Of a stretch of DNA of 64,000 bases, positions 1 to 9,595 are shown in pieces. The notes beneath the pieces are model-generated. The model was not told where the DNA came from, searched no databases, and saw only the letters and a list, made by a program, of their open reading frames with translations. Made by a program: the position numbers and the translations under genes. The stretch spans positions 124,001-188,000 of the forward strand of contig NZ_LGXZ01000003.1 of the NCBI RefSeq assembly GCF_001238295.1, in the 5' to 3' direction. Origin of the DNA: Ruegeria sp. 6PALISEP08. Lineage in GTDB: Bacteria > Pseudomonadota > Alphaproteobacteria > Rhodobacterales > Rhodobacteraceae. Position 1 is the first letter of the stretch, and the number at the start of each line of letters is the position of its first letter.

Positions 1-966
1 GATCTTGAAACGGATGAACCCGCCGCCGATGTCGCGCAGGCCCCGCCGGTACCGGATATCGCGCAACCTCAGGGGCAAGCGATGCAGAGCGCGGTGCGGC
101 TTGCGTCCCGCAAACCGTCGGCGCTTGCGCGTTGGTTCTGGGGCTTGGCCTTGGCTGTTATTGGCGCGGCCGTTTCTGTCGCCGCGTGGGATTTTGCGAC
201 CTCGCTGGTGGCGCGGACGCCCGTTCTGGGGTGGATCATCACCGGCTTGCTGGCCGCACTGGTTCTGGTGACGCTGATCATAGCCCTGCGCGAACTGGCG
301 GCTTTGGGGCGCTTGTCGAGGGTCGATGGAATGCGCCGCGCGGCGGATACGGCCTTGGCAGACGGCGATCTGGCCCAGGCACGCGTTGTCACCAATCGTC
401 TGATCACTTTTTACAAAGGGCGGGAAGAGACCCGCTGGGGTCGCGACCGACTGGCAGAGCGTATGGGCGATCAATTTGATGCCTCGGCGTTGCTGAGCCT
501 TGCCGAACATGAACTGCTGGCCCCACTCGACGAAGCCGCCAGTCGTGAAGTCGAGGCCGCCGCGCGGCAGGTCGCCACCGTGACCGCATTAGTACCATTG
601 GCTTTGGCAGATGTTGTGACAGCGCTGGCCGCATCGCTTAGGATGATCCGCCGCGTTGCGGAAATCTATGGCGGTCGCGCCGGCACGCTGGGCAGTTGGC
701 GTCTGACCCGTGCCGTTTTTGTACATCTGGTCGCCACAGGGGCGGTGGCCGTTGGCGACGATCTGCTTGAACCCGTTTTGGGCGGATCCGTCCTCAGCAA
801 GTTGTCACGGCGTTTTGGAGAGGGTCTGGTCAACGGCGCCCTCAGCGCCCGCGTGGGCGTGGCCGCGATGGAGGTTTGCCGCCCGCTGCCGTTCTCGGAC
901 AGGCACAAACCGTCAACGCGGGGCATCATCAAACGTGCCCTGCAGGGCCTGTTTTCCAAGGGTTGA
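1..966 (+). CDS. YcjF/TIGR01620-family inner-membrane protein (5' truncated)
   Basis: The frame is open to base 1, so the gene starts outside the window and only the last 321 codons are visible. The visible N-terminus is acidic and proline-rich. Two membrane segments follow (about codons 46-66 and 75-97), and then a long C-terminal domain of the DUF697 type with the pattern seen in E. coli YcjF (Ala-rich helices, late glycine-rich amphipathic stretch). In this family the partner is usually a YcjX-type GTPase encoded just upstream, which would lie outside the window. Molecular function is unknown; stress-related membrane roles are inferred for the family. An internal ATG at 82 is not needed as a start because the upstream frame is open and looks coding. 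Confidence 0.75.
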   Translation, partial: DLETDEPAADVAQAPPVPDIAQPQGQAMQSAVRLASRKPSALARWFWGLALAVIGAAVSVAAWDFATSLVARTPVLGWIITGLLAALVLVTLIIALRELAALGRLSRVDGMRRAADTALADGDLAQARVVTNRLITFYKGREETRWGRDRLAERMGDQFDASALLSLAEHELLAPLDEAASREVEAAARQVATVTALVPLALADVVTALAASLRMIRRVAEIYGGRAGTLGSWRLTRAVFVHLVATGAVAVGDDLLEPVLGGSVLSKLSRRFGEGLVNGALSARVGVAAMEVCRPLPFSDRHKPSTRGIIKRALQGLFSKG

Positions 967-1026
967 TCCAAAGCAAAGCGTCATTACCCACCCTTCGGCA
1001 CACTGAGTATGTCGGAGGAGCCAGCC

Positions 1027-1737
1027 ATGACGGATCACGGTCACAGCCCGCAGGAAATCGCCGAACGGATCAATGCACCGCCCGGCCGAGGTGTGTTGCG
1101 CGATGTTGTATATGGCGGCATCGACGGGTCCGTCACCACTTTTGCCATCGTGGCTGGCGTTGCTGGGGCGGGTCTTTCCCCGTTTGTCATCGTGGCGTTG
1201 GGACTGGCGAATGTGCTGGCTGACGGATTTTCCATGGCCGCCGGCAATTATTCAGGTACCAAGGCCGAACTGGACAACATTCGACGCATTCGGGCGATTG
1301 AGGAAAGCCACATAGCGTTGTACCCGGATGGCGAGCGGGAAGAAGTGCGAGAGATTCTTGCGCAAAAAGGGCTGTCGGGAATCGTTTTGAACGAAGCTAC
1401 GGCAGAGATTACATCGAGCCGTGAAAACTGGATCAACCTGATGATTGAGGGCGAATATGGATTGGGCAGCGTTGATCCACATCCGATGAAGGCTGCGCTG
1501 GCTACGTTTTTTGCATTTCTCGTGGCCGGGATGATCCCCCTGCTGCCGTTTTTGGCATCGGTCCCGAGTGCATTTGCGATGTCTGCATGGATGACCATGG
1601 GGGTATTTTTTGCGATAGGCGCGCTCAAAAGCCGATGGTCGCTGGCCCCGTGGTGGCGGTCAGGGATGGAGACGCTGTTGATCGGCGGGCTGGCCGCGTT
1701 GATCGCTTATCTGGTAGGGTCACTGTTTCATCCTTAA
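1027..1737 (+). CDS. VIT1/CCC1-type transporter
   Basis: The 236-residue product resembles the VIT1/CCC1 family, which exports or sequesters Fe2+ and Mn2+ across membranes. The N-terminal part carries the family-typical DGSVTTFAIVAGVAGAG segment forming the first membrane helix. A second helix follows (GLANVLADGFSMAAGNY), then a charged cytosolic segment with many Glu residues that could bind metal, and three C-terminal membrane helices. I chose ATG 1027 because GGAGGAG lies just ahead of it; the in-frame ATG at 1009 would place the ribosome site inside the gene. It is probably transcribed alone or with the preceding gene. The metal substrate is inferred from the family. Confidence 0.85.
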   Translation: MTDHGHSPQEIAERINAPPGRGVLRDVVYGGIDGSVTTFAIVAGVAGAGLSPFVIVALGLANVLADGFSMAAGNYSGTKAELDNIRRIRAIEESHIALYPDGEREEVREILAQKGLSGIVLNEATAEITSSRENWINLMIEGEYGLGSVDPHPMKAALATFFAFLVAGMIPLLPFLASVPSAFAMSAWMTMGVFFAIGALKSRWSLAPWWRSGMETLLIGGLAALIAYLVGSLFHP

Positions 1738-1812
1738 TTGTCGCAGTCTGCGGATCACAACTGGCCATTGCCACCCAGTCAGATAGATAGGTTTAAAACA
1801 GGTGAAAGGCCG

Positions 1813-3129
1813 ATGGCAGGTCACGATATTTCTGAAAAAAACGTTTTAGTTTTGGGTTCTTATGGCTTCATTGGCGCTGAAGTCACGCGGGCTTTGCAGG
1901 CCGAAGGTGCCCGTGTTCAAGGCATGGTGCGCAATCTTGCGTTAGGGGCAAAGGTATTGCCGGGCGTGCCGCTAACAAAGGGTGATCTTCGCACGCTCGT
2001 TCACAAGAAAGATTGGCAGGGCTTGCTTGTCGGCGTGGATGTCGTGGTGAATTGCGCGGGCGCGTTGCAGGATAACGCAAGCGACGATCTTGAAGCAGTT
2101 CACCACACCGCAATTTCAGCCTTGGCAAAGGCCTGCGCAGAAAGAGGTATCGGCGTTGTCCAGGTTTCCGCCATCGGAGCAGAACCGGACGCAAGCACCC
2201 ATTTCCTGCGCAGCAAGGCGGCCGGAGATGCCGCTTTGCGTGCGTCAGGCGTTCCGCTTTGGGTGCTGAAGCCGGGGCTAGTCATCGGGCAGACGGATTA
2301 TGGTGGGACAGCGTTGTTGCGTATGTTGGCTGCTGTTCCATGGGTGCAGCCACTGGCTTATCCTGATACACCGGTTCAGAGCATTGGGATGCCTGATCTG
2401 TGCGACGTTGTGATCTCTGCTGTTGACGGGCGCTTGCCTCAAGGCCGTTATGATTTGGTCGAGGATACACCCCACAGATTGTCAGACGTGGTTCAGAATA
2501 CGCGGCAGTGGCTTGGGTTTCCTGCTGCGCGGATCGGTTTTACCGTGCCGCCCGTCATGACGTATGCAGTTGCGAGGCTGGCAGATGGGCTGGCCTGGTT
2601 TGGGTGGCGGTCCCCGCTGCGCAGCACTGCGATGACCGTCATGGCAGATGGCGTGACCGGGGACTCCGCCCCTTATCGGGCAGCAACAGGGCGCGGGTTT
2701 GCTTCTTTGCCCGATATTTACGCCGCGATTCCCTGCGCGCGTGAACACCGGTTGAGCGCGCGGATGGCCTTATTGATGCCACTGGTGGTGGCGACGCTCA
2801 GCCTGTTCTGGCTGTTGTCGGGATTGTTTGGATTGACGGGCTTGTCCACTGCCTCGGAGGTTCTGACCGGAGCAGGGTGGTCAGCACCTATGGCCATGAC
2901 AAGCGTTGTGTTCTGGTCTTTGGTAGACATTGCGCTGGGCTTGGCCGTCCTGTGGCGTCCCTGGGCTGCGCGGGCCTGTTTGGCGCAGTTTGGTGTGGCC
3001 TTGTTCTATCTGATGGCCGCCTCAATCACTGCACCCGACTTGTGGTCTGACCCGCTGGGTCCCTTGGTAAAAATCCTGCCTGCGATGATCTTGTCGCTTG
3101 TTGCGCTGCCCATGCTGGCCAGTCGATGA
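1813..3129 (+). CDS. SDR-type NAD(P)-binding protein fused to a DoxX-like membrane domain
   Basis: The 438-residue protein has two parts. Residues ~10-280 form an atypical short-chain dehydrogenase/epimerase Rossmann domain with the nucleotide loop GSYGFIGAEV near the start. This part resembles the NmrA/complex-I 39 kDa-like subgroup. From about residue 305 on there are four membrane helices of the DoxX-like type. Such fusions occur in proteobacteria and are annotated only by domain; substrate is unknown. The start at ATG 1813 is favoured over an in-frame TTG at 1738 because the N-terminus then begins right before the first beta strand and AGGTGAAAGG precedes it. Its stop overlaps the next start (ATGA), so the two genes are translationally coupled. 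Confidence 0.8.
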   Translation: MAGHDISEKNVLVLGSYGFIGAEVTRALQAEGARVQGMVRNLALGAKVLPGVPLTKGDLRTLVHKKDWQGLLVGVDVVVNCAGALQDNASDDLEAVHHTAISALAKACAERGIGVVQVSAIGAEPDASTHFLRSKAAGDAALRASGVPLWVLKPGLVIGQTDYGGTALLRMLAAVPWVQPLAYPDTPVQSIGMPDLCDVVISAVDGRLPQGRYDLVEDTPHRLSDVVQNTRQWLGFPAARIGFTVPPVMTYAVARLADGLAWFGWRSPLRSTAMTVMADGVTGDSAPYRAATGRGFASLPDIYAAIPCAREHRLSARMALLMPLVVATLSLFWLLSGLFGLTGLSTASEVLTGAGWSAPMAMTSVVFWSLVDIALGLAVLWRPWAARACLAQFGVALFYLMAASITAPDLWSDPLGPLVKILPAMILSLVALPMLASR

Positions 3130-3608
3130 TGGATCCCGACCTGATCCTGCGCTGGCTGCATGTCATTGGTGCCTGTGTCCTGCTGGGTACGGGGGCGGGG
3201 ATCGCCTTTTTCATGCTGATGGCGCATCGCAGCAACGACCCGAAGATCGTCGCGCATACGGCAGGCATTGTTGCGCTGGCTGACCTTCTGTTCACGACAA
3301 CGGCGGTGATACTGCAACCCATAACCGGCGCTCTGTTGGCCTGGCGCATTGGGTGGTTGTTGAGTGAAGGGTGGATTATACTGTCTCTGGTGCTTTACGT
3401 GCTGACCGGCCTGTTCTGGTTGCCGGTGGTGTGGGTGCAATTCAGGATGCGAGATTATGCCCGAACCGCCATGGAACAGGGGACACCGTTACCGCCAGAC
3501 TACCACCGTCTGTTTCGATTTTGGTTCGCCTGCGGGGTGCCTGCCATTCTCGCAGTGCTGACCATCCTATGGTTGATGGTCGCGCGTCCGGCCATTTCAG
3601 TGATTTAA
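3126..3608 (+). CDS. DUF2269-family integral membrane protein
   Basis: The product has 160 residues with four predicted membrane helices and starts MMDPDLILRWLHVIGAC, the LRWLHVIG pattern being typical of DUF2269 proteins. A conserved-looking histidine in helix 1 and short basic loops suggest a small bundle that might bind heme or quinone, but this is inference. It overlaps the preceding SDR-DoxX gene by four bases (ATGA), and the pair probably act together. No signal for regulation of its own was seen. Confidence 0.75.
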   Translation: MMDPDLILRWLHVIGACVLLGTGAGIAFFMLMAHRSNDPKIVAHTAGIVALADLLFTTTAVILQPITGALLAWRIGWLLSEGWIILSLVLYVLTGLFWLPVVWVQFRMRDYARTAMEQGTPLPPDYHRLFRFWFACGVPAILAVLTILWLMVARPAISVI

Positions 3609-3684
3609 GCCGGGTGGAAGCTTTCCTGACTATTATTGGTGACCGCCTAAAGATAGCCTTGCCACAAGACAAAGATCGGAGACC

Positions 3685-6393
3685 GTGTTGGAATCGCTAC
3701 TTGTTCTTGTTGGGCTGATTGTTCTGGCAATCCCGGTGACTCTGGTTGTGCTGATGATTGGGCAGACCCGGTTGCGTCGTCGCGTGGCAGAGTTGGAAGC
3801 GCAGATCTCAGCCCTGTCTTCAGGTGATACGGAAGTCACTGAGGGCCCGGTAGAAAAGGCATCCGATCCTCAGTCTGAAGCAGAGAAGGAAGCCCGCAGG
3901 CCCGCCCCATGGGCCGCGCCCAAACGGCAGGAAGATGAAGCTTCAGTTGAAACGACGGATGTGTCTTCACCTGCCTACGTATTCAATCATGACCGTTTTG
4001 TAGCACTAGGCGTTTGGTTGCGCGAGAACTGGTTTTATGTGGTCTCAGCCTTGTCGCTGGCCTTGGCCGGAATCTTTCTTGTGCAATACGGCGTTGAAAA
4101 CGGATTACTGCCTCCGGTGGCTCGCGTATTCGCGGCGCTTGGGTTCGGGTCGCTTCTGATCGTGGCAGGTGAAATCTTGCGTCGAAAATTTGGCGATGAC
4201 GAGGACGCGACAACTGCCTATTTGCCCTCTGTCTTTTCCGGGGCCGGGCTAGTCACCCTCTTCGGAGCCATTCTGGCCGCGCGCCAACTGTACGATCTGA
4301 TCGGTGCTGAGGCGGCGATGGTTGGGATGGTTGCAGTCGCTTTGGTTGGACTTGTTCTGGGGTGGTTCCATGGCCCGCTATTGGCGGCGGTTGGTCTGAT
4401 CGGAGCATTAGCTGCCCCCTTCATGGTCGGCGGTTCGTCCGAAGACCCCTCGTGGCTTTATGCCTATTTCCTTCTGGTTGCCGTCTTGGGGCTGGGCATC
4501 GATACGGTGCGGCGTTGGGCGTGGGTGTCGGTTCTGACTGTATTCGGGACCTATTCAGCGAATTTGTTGTTGGTAATGGGCGCTCCCAACACGGAACCGG
4601 GTTATCTGATCGCCGCCTTGATACTGGCGCTGTTGGTGACCGCCATTCCTACGCGGCGCACCTGGCCGGATCATTCGGGCCCTATGATCTCTCAGATGAT
4701 CCGCCATCCAAAAGCGCGCCCATGGCCGGATTTTCCAACCAGACTGGCCGCCGGAGCCATCGCAGTAAGTTCGGCGATTTTAGCCTGGCATTGGGCGGAT
4801 TCGGCAGCCGAGTTCTGGCTGGGCGTTACCTTGCTGACTGCACTTGTGCTGGCCCTGCTGCTTTGGGCCAGGGATGCACCCGCGCTTCAGGACTTGACCG
4901 TCCTGCCCGCGGTTGGGCTTGTGTTCTACGTCCTCGTGCATGGGCTTGATCACGGCGCAGCTTTTCGCAGTTTTGCCGCCACCTATGCGGAAACGGCTGA
5001 GGCTGATTATCCGATGGTCATCACGGTGCTGGTCGCGTTAGGGGCATTTATCTCAATGCTGATGGCGTGGCGGTCTGCGAAAGCAAGCCAGTTTCGCGCG
5101 ATCTGGGCCGGAGGGGCCGCTCTGTATGCCCCCATAATGGCCATCGGGTTGGAGGTCGGCTGGCACCCGGCCTCTGTGATCGGAGCATACCCCTGGGCTT
5201 TGCACGCAGTCGCGCTGGCCATCTTGATGGTGGTTCTTGCGGAACGTTTTGCACGTGTCGACGGAGAGGACCGGATGCGTGCGGCGCTGGCCACTTTGTC
5301 TGCGTTGTCCTGTCTGGTCTTTGCCTGCGTTATCGTGCTCAGCGCGGCGGCGCTGACGGTGGCGTTGGTTGCCAGTGTTGTTGTGGCGGCGGCTTTGGAC
5401 CGCAGGTTCACTTTACCCCCGATGAGCTGGTTCATCTGGGCCGGTGTCTTCACCGTTACCGTTCGACTGGTGCTTGATCCGGGACTGGATTGGGCAAATT
5501 CGGCCCCGGTGCCCGAGATGACACTTGTTTACGGCTCGGCCACGCTGGGATTTGTGGCGGGCTGGTGGGTGTTGCGCCCCTTGCAACGCCCGGTGGCGTC
5601 ATTGCTGTTGGAAAGCGCAGCTTGGGCGACGGGCGGCATTCTGCTGTCCCTGTTGCTGCTGCGCTGGCTTGAAGGGTTTGGAGAAGGCGGTGCCGACAAC
5701 AGCCATTGGGGTCTGGGTCTGCTGGCGGTCATCTGGCTGCTGCTGGCCTTTGCTCAAGTTCAGAGATTCGGGTTGGGTGGCAAGCTGAACTATGCGCGTT
5801 ACGTGTTGGCGGCGTTTTTTGTGGCGCATGGCCTGTTCCATCTGACGCTTGCAGTGTCAGAGCAAAACCCGCTGTTGAATCCAAACGCCGATCCGGTGCT
5901 CGGCCTGCCGGTTCTCAACACGCTGGCTATTGCGTATCTGCTGCCTGCGCTGGTCATCGCTGGTTCCGTCTGGCGGATCAAGGACATGCCCAAGCAGATC
6001 TCGATGACAAGCTACGTTGTGGCGGGGGGCCTTGCGGCCATGTGGTTAGGTCTGACAATCCGCCATGTCTGGCAGGGCGCTGCGGGCATGTTTGAAGGCA
6101 ACGGAGTCACGCAGCCCGAGCTTTACACCTATACGCTGGTTCTCCTGCTGATCGGAGCTGCGCTGTTCTATCAATCCCTGGCCCGTGGATCGGATTTGAT
6201 GCGGAAGGCAGGGCTTGTCGTGATCGGGCTGGCCGTGGCCAAGGTCTTTCTGATCGACATTGCCGGTCTTGGCGGGTTGATCCGGGTGTTCTCGTTGCTG
6301 GCGCTGGGCTTTGCTCTGGCTGGTCTGGCGTGGTTGAACCGCTGGGCCAAACTGCGCCATTCGCCGCACGGGGCAGAACCTCTGGACCATTAG
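3685..6393 (+). CDS. DUF2339-family polytopic membrane protein
   Basis: The product is a large membrane protein of 902 residues. An N-terminal anchor helix is followed by a short coiled-coil (RLRRRVAELEAQISAL) and an acidic low-complexity linker to about residue 105. The rest is a succession of about two dozen hydrophobic helices running to the C-terminus, as in DUF2339 proteins. Function is unknown; the size and helix number suggest a transporter or an envelope polymer enzyme, which is speculation. The start is GTG 3685, with CGGAGA upstream; the next codon, TTG, is an alternative. It stands 76 bp after the DUF2269 gene. Confidence 0.8.
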   Translation: MLESLLVLVGLIVLAIPVTLVVLMIGQTRLRRRVAELEAQISALSSGDTEVTEGPVEKASDPQSEAEKEARRPAPWAAPKRQEDEASVETTDVSSPAYVFNHDRFVALGVWLRENWFYVVSALSLALAGIFLVQYGVENGLLPPVARVFAALGFGSLLIVAGEILRRKFGDDEDATTAYLPSVFSGAGLVTLFGAILAARQLYDLIGAEAAMVGMVAVALVGLVLGWFHGPLLAAVGLIGALAAPFMVGGSSEDPSWLYAYFLLVAVLGLGIDTVRRWAWVSVLTVFGTYSANLLLVMGAPNTEPGYLIAALILALLVTAIPTRRTWPDHSGPMISQMIRHPKARPWPDFPTRLAAGAIAVSSAILAWHWADSAAEFWLGVTLLTALVLALLLWARDAPALQDLTVLPAVGLVFYVLVHGLDHGAAFRSFAATYAETAEADYPMVITVLVALGAFISMLMAWRSAKASQFRAIWAGGAALYAPIMAIGLEVGWHPASVIGAYPWALHAVALAILMVVLAERFARVDGEDRMRAALATLSALSCLVFACVIVLSAAALTVALVASVVVAAALDRRFTLPPMSWFIWAGVFTVTVRLVLDPGLDWANSAPVPEMTLVYGSATLGFVAGWWVLRPLQRPVASLLLESAAWATGGILLSLLLLRWLEGFGEGGADNSHWGLGLLAVIWLLLAFAQVQRFGLGGKLNYARYVLAAFFVAHGLFHLTLAVSEQNPLLNPNADPVLGLPVLNTLAIAYLLPALVIAGSVWRIKDMPKQISMTSYVVAGGLAAMWLGLTIRHVWQGAAGMFEGNGVTQPELYTYTLVLLLIGAALFYQSLARGSDLMRKAGLVVIGLAVAKVFLIDIAGLGGLIRVFSLLALGFALAGLAWLNRWAKLRHSPHGAEPLDH

Positions 6394-6556
6394 GCACGGG
6401 CGTCTTATAAGCCCCGCATGCATGACCGTCTGGCCATCATTATTCGAATTATATCCCCGGCGCTCTGATATCGCGAGACGCCGGGCAAAGGTGCTTGAGA
6501 ATTCGCACTGACCGCTTCGATCCATACACGACAAGATCATCCTGAGGACGCCCCCA

Positions 6557-9517
6557 ATGTGCGCCGACACGACCCAAACACCTGATTACAAAGACACGCT
6601 GAACCTGCCCAAAACGGAATTCCCCATGCGCGCCGGCCTGCCTAAGCGCGAACCCGCATGGCTGGAACGCTGGGAAGAGATCGGCGTCTATGACCGTCTG
6701 CGCGAGAAAGAGGGCCGCACGCCCTTTACCCTGCATGACGGCCCGCCCTATGCGAACGGTCACCTGCATATCGGCCACGCGCTGAACAAGACCATCAAGG
6801 ACATGATCGTACGCGGCCATCAGATGATGGGTCATGACGCGCGCTATGTACCCGGCTGGGACTGCCACGGCCTGCCGATCGAATGGAAGATCGAGGAACA
6901 GTATCGCAAGAAGGGCAAGAACAAGGACGAGGTGAACATCGTCGACTTCCGTCAGGAATGCCGCAAGTTCGCCGAGGGCTGGATCGACATCCAGCGCGAA
7001 GAGTTCAAGCGACTGGGCATCACCGGCAACTGGCCTGATCCCTACATCACCATGGACTATCACGCCGAGGCTGTGATCGCTGACGAGTTCATGAAGTTCC
7101 TGATGAATGGCACGCTTTATCAGGGCTCGAAGCCCGTGATGTGGTCGCCGATCGAAAAGACTGCGCTGGCTGAGGCCGAGGTCGAGTATCACGACAAGGA
7201 AAGTTTCACCATCTGGGTGAAGTTCAAGGTCTTGGACGAACGGGCGTACGTTGGGAAATCGCTCGGAGAAGTCACGAGGAAAGCCGCGAAAGACCTATCT
7301 GGAGCCTTTGTAGTGATCTGGACCACGACTCCGTGGACCATGCCGTCAAACAAGGCGGTCGTGTACGGTAAGGATGTCTCTTACGGCCTCTACGAAGTCA
7401 CCGGAGCACCAGAAGAATGCTGGGCTAGCGTCGGAGACAAGTTCCTGCTGGCCGACAATCTGGCCGCCGATGTGTTGGGCCGTGCGCGTCTGAACGACGA
7501 CCAGTGGACCCGTGTTCGTGATGTGACTGCCGATGAGCTGGAAGGCGTCCAATTGACCCACCCGCTGGCCGGGGCCGAGGGCGGCAATGGCGAATGGGAC
7601 GACATCCGCGATTTCCGCGCCGCCGAGTTTGTGACCGACACCGAAGGCACCGGCTTCGTCCACTGTGCGCCGTCGCACGGTATGGAGGAATTCGAGCTTT
7701 ACCGCGATCTGGGCATGCTCGAGCAGGTCATCACCTACAATGTGATGGACGATGGCTCGTTCCGCGCCGATCTGCCGTTCTTTGGCGGCAAATACATCCT
7801 GTCCCGCAAGGGCGGCGAAGGTGATGCGAACAAAGCCGTCATCGACAAGCTGGTCGAGGTCGGCGGACTGCTGGCGCGCGGCAAGATCAAGCACAGCTAT
7901 CCGCATTCGTGGCGCTCAAAGGCTCCGATCATCTACCGCAATACACCGCAGTGGTTTGCATCCGTTGACCGCAAGCTGGACGACGGCATGGGCGAAATGG
8001 GTGACACCATCCGCGAACGCGCTTTGCGGTCTATCGACGAGCTGGTCAAATGGACGCCGCAGACCGGTCGTAACCGTCTGTATTCGATGATCGAGGCGCG
8101 ACCGGATTGGGTTCTGTCCCGCCAGCGCGCCTGGGGCGTGCCGCTGACCTGCTTTACCAAGAAGGGCGCTCTGCCCACCGACGCGGATTACCTTCTGCGC
8201 AATGAAGAGCTCAACGCCCGCATCAAGACTGCGTTCGAGCAGGATGGCGCAGACATCTGGTACACCGACGGCTTCAAGGAGAAGATCCTCGACGGTATCG
8301 CAGATCCGGTTGACTACGATCAGGTGTTCGACGTGTTGGACGTTTGGTTTGACTCTGGGTCGACCCACGCGTTCGTTCTGCGCGATCGAGTGGACGGCAC
8401 CGAGGACGGTATTGCCGATGTCTACATGGAAGGCACCGACCAGCACCGCGGTTGGTTCCATTCGTCCATGCTGCAGGCTTGCGGCACTAAAGGTCGTGCC
8501 CCTTACCGTAACGTTGTAACCCACGGGTTCACGCTGGATGCCAAAGGTAACAAGATGTCCAAATCGTTGGGCAATACCATCGTGCCGGAAGAGGTCATCA
8601 AGCAATATGGCGCTGACATTCTGCGCCTGTGGGTGGCGCAGACCGACTATACCGCTGACCAACGGATCGGACCTGAGATCCTGAAGGGCACCGCCGACAG
8701 CTATCGCCGTCTGCGCAATACCATGCGGTTCATGCTGGGATCATTGGCCGATTTCACCGAGGCGGACCGGATTGCACCCGAGGATATGCCGCGTTTGGAA
8801 CGCTGGGTGCTCAGCCGTCTGGCCGAACTGGATGAGCAAGTGCGCAAAGGCTATGCGTCCTTCGACTTCCAGGGCGTGTTCAGTGCCGTGTTTACGTTTG
8901 CCACGGTCGATCTGTCGTCTTTCTATTTCGATGTTCGCAAAGATGCGCTGTATTGCGATGGCGACAGTCTGCGCCGACGTGCGTCGCGCACCGTTCTGGA
9001 CATCCTGTTCCACCGCCTGACCACCTGGCTGGCCCCGGTATTGGTGTTCACGATGGAAGAGGTCTGGCTGGAACGCTTCCCGGGAGATGACAGCTCGGTC
9101 CACCTGGTGGATTTCCCGGAAACACCCGCCGACTGGCGCGATGCTGAACTGGAAACCAACATGGCCAAGGTGCGCCGCGTGCGCCGTGCGGTAACTGCCG
9201 CGCTTGAAATCCAGCGTCAGGATAAGGTCATCGGTTCCAGCCTCGAGGCGGCACCGATTGTGCATGTCGAAGATGGTGATACCCGTGATCTGCTGGCCAC
9301 GTTCGACGTGGACGACATGTGCATCACCTCAGGTCTGACTGTGACCGGCGATCCGGCCCCGGCCGAGGCGTTCCGCGTACCGGAAATCGAAGGCGTTGCG
9401 GTGGTCTTTGAAAAAGCCGAAGGCGAGAAATGTCAGCGCTGCTGGAAAATCCTGCCCGACGTTGGCCGCCACACCCATCCGGGTGTGTGTAGCCGCTGCA
9501 ACGAAGCACTCGGCTAA
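6557..9517 (+). CDS. ileS: isoleucyl-tRNA synthetase
   Basis: This class I enzyme charges tRNA-Ile and has an editing domain that removes Val-tRNA-Ile. The 986 residues include the HIGH motif in GHLHIGHALNKT (about residue 73), a long CP1 editing insertion with the Thr-rich TTTPWTMPSN site, the KMSKS motif (MSKSLGNT, about residue 667) and a C-terminal zinc site made of CQRCW and CSRC cysteine pairs. Start ATG 6557 has GAGGA upstream. A strong terminator follows the stop. The stretch 7229-7442, in the editing domain, uses codons (AGG, CTA, TCT, many GGA) unlike the GGC/CTG-rich rest of the gene; see findings. Confidence 0.97.
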   Translation: MCADTTQTPDYKDTLNLPKTEFPMRAGLPKREPAWLERWEEIGVYDRLREKEGRTPFTLHDGPPYANGHLHIGHALNKTIKDMIVRGHQMMGHDARYVPGWDCHGLPIEWKIEEQYRKKGKNKDEVNIVDFRQECRKFAEGWIDIQREEFKRLGITGNWPDPYITMDYHAEAVIADEFMKFLMNGTLYQGSKPVMWSPIEKTALAEAEVEYHDKESFTIWVKFKVLDERAYVGKSLGEVTRKAAKDLSGAFVVIWTTTPWTMPSNKAVVYGKDVSYGLYEVTGAPEECWASVGDKFLLADNLAADVLGRARLNDDQWTRVRDVTADELEGVQLTHPLAGAEGGNGEWDDIRDFRAAEFVTDTEGTGFVHCAPSHGMEEFELYRDLGMLEQVITYNVMDDGSFRADLPFFGGKYILSRKGGEGDANKAVIDKLVEVGGLLARGKIKHSYPHSWRSKAPIIYRNTPQWFASVDRKLDDGMGEMGDTIRERALRSIDELVKWTPQTGRNRLYSMIEARPDWVLSRQRAWGVPLTCFTKKGALPTDADYLLRNEELNARIKTAFEQDGADIWYTDGFKEKILDGIADPVDYDQVFDVLDVWFDSGSTHAFVLRDRVDGTEDGIADVYMEGTDQHRGWFHSSMLQACGTKGRAPYRNVVTHGFTLDAKGNKMSKSLGNTIVPEEVIKQYGADILRLWVAQTDYTADQRIGPEILKGTADSYRRLRNTMRFMLGSLADFTEADRIAPEDMPRLERWVLSRLAELDEQVRKGYASFDFQGVFSAVFTFATVDLSSFYFDVRKDALYCDGDSLRRRASRTVLDILFHRLTTWLAPVLVFTMEEVWLERFPGDDSSVHLVDFPETPADWRDAELETNMAKVRRVRRAVTAALEIQRQDKVIGSSLEAAPIVHVEDGDTRDLLATFDVDDMCITSGLTVTGDPAPAEAFRVPEIEGVAVVFEKAEGEKCQRCWKILPDVGRHTHPGVCSRCNEALG

Positions 9518-9523
9518 CTTTTA

Positions 9524-9553
9524 CCCCCAGCCCATCGGCTGGGGGTTTTTCTT
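9524..9553 (+). terminator. Intrinsic terminator of ileS
   Basis: CCCCCAGCC and GGCTGGGGG flank a CATC loop. The stem is followed by TTTTTCTTT, seven bases after the ileS stop codon. Confidence 0.93.
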
Positions 9554-9595
9554 TCCTGACTTGCAACAGCTTTAGCGATCTGAAACGCTGCGCCT

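Noticed and set aside
1738..1812. N-terminal extension of the SDR-DoxX gene from a TTG directly after the VIT1-like gene.
   Set aside because: The 25 extra residues do not fit the Rossmann N-terminus and a better start with ribosome site is at 1813.
6394..6556. Leader regulation (T-box-like) upstream of ileS.
   Set aside because: No terminator/antiterminator pair or specifier loop could be drawn, and T-boxes are not expected in alphaproteobacteria; only a promoter is likely.
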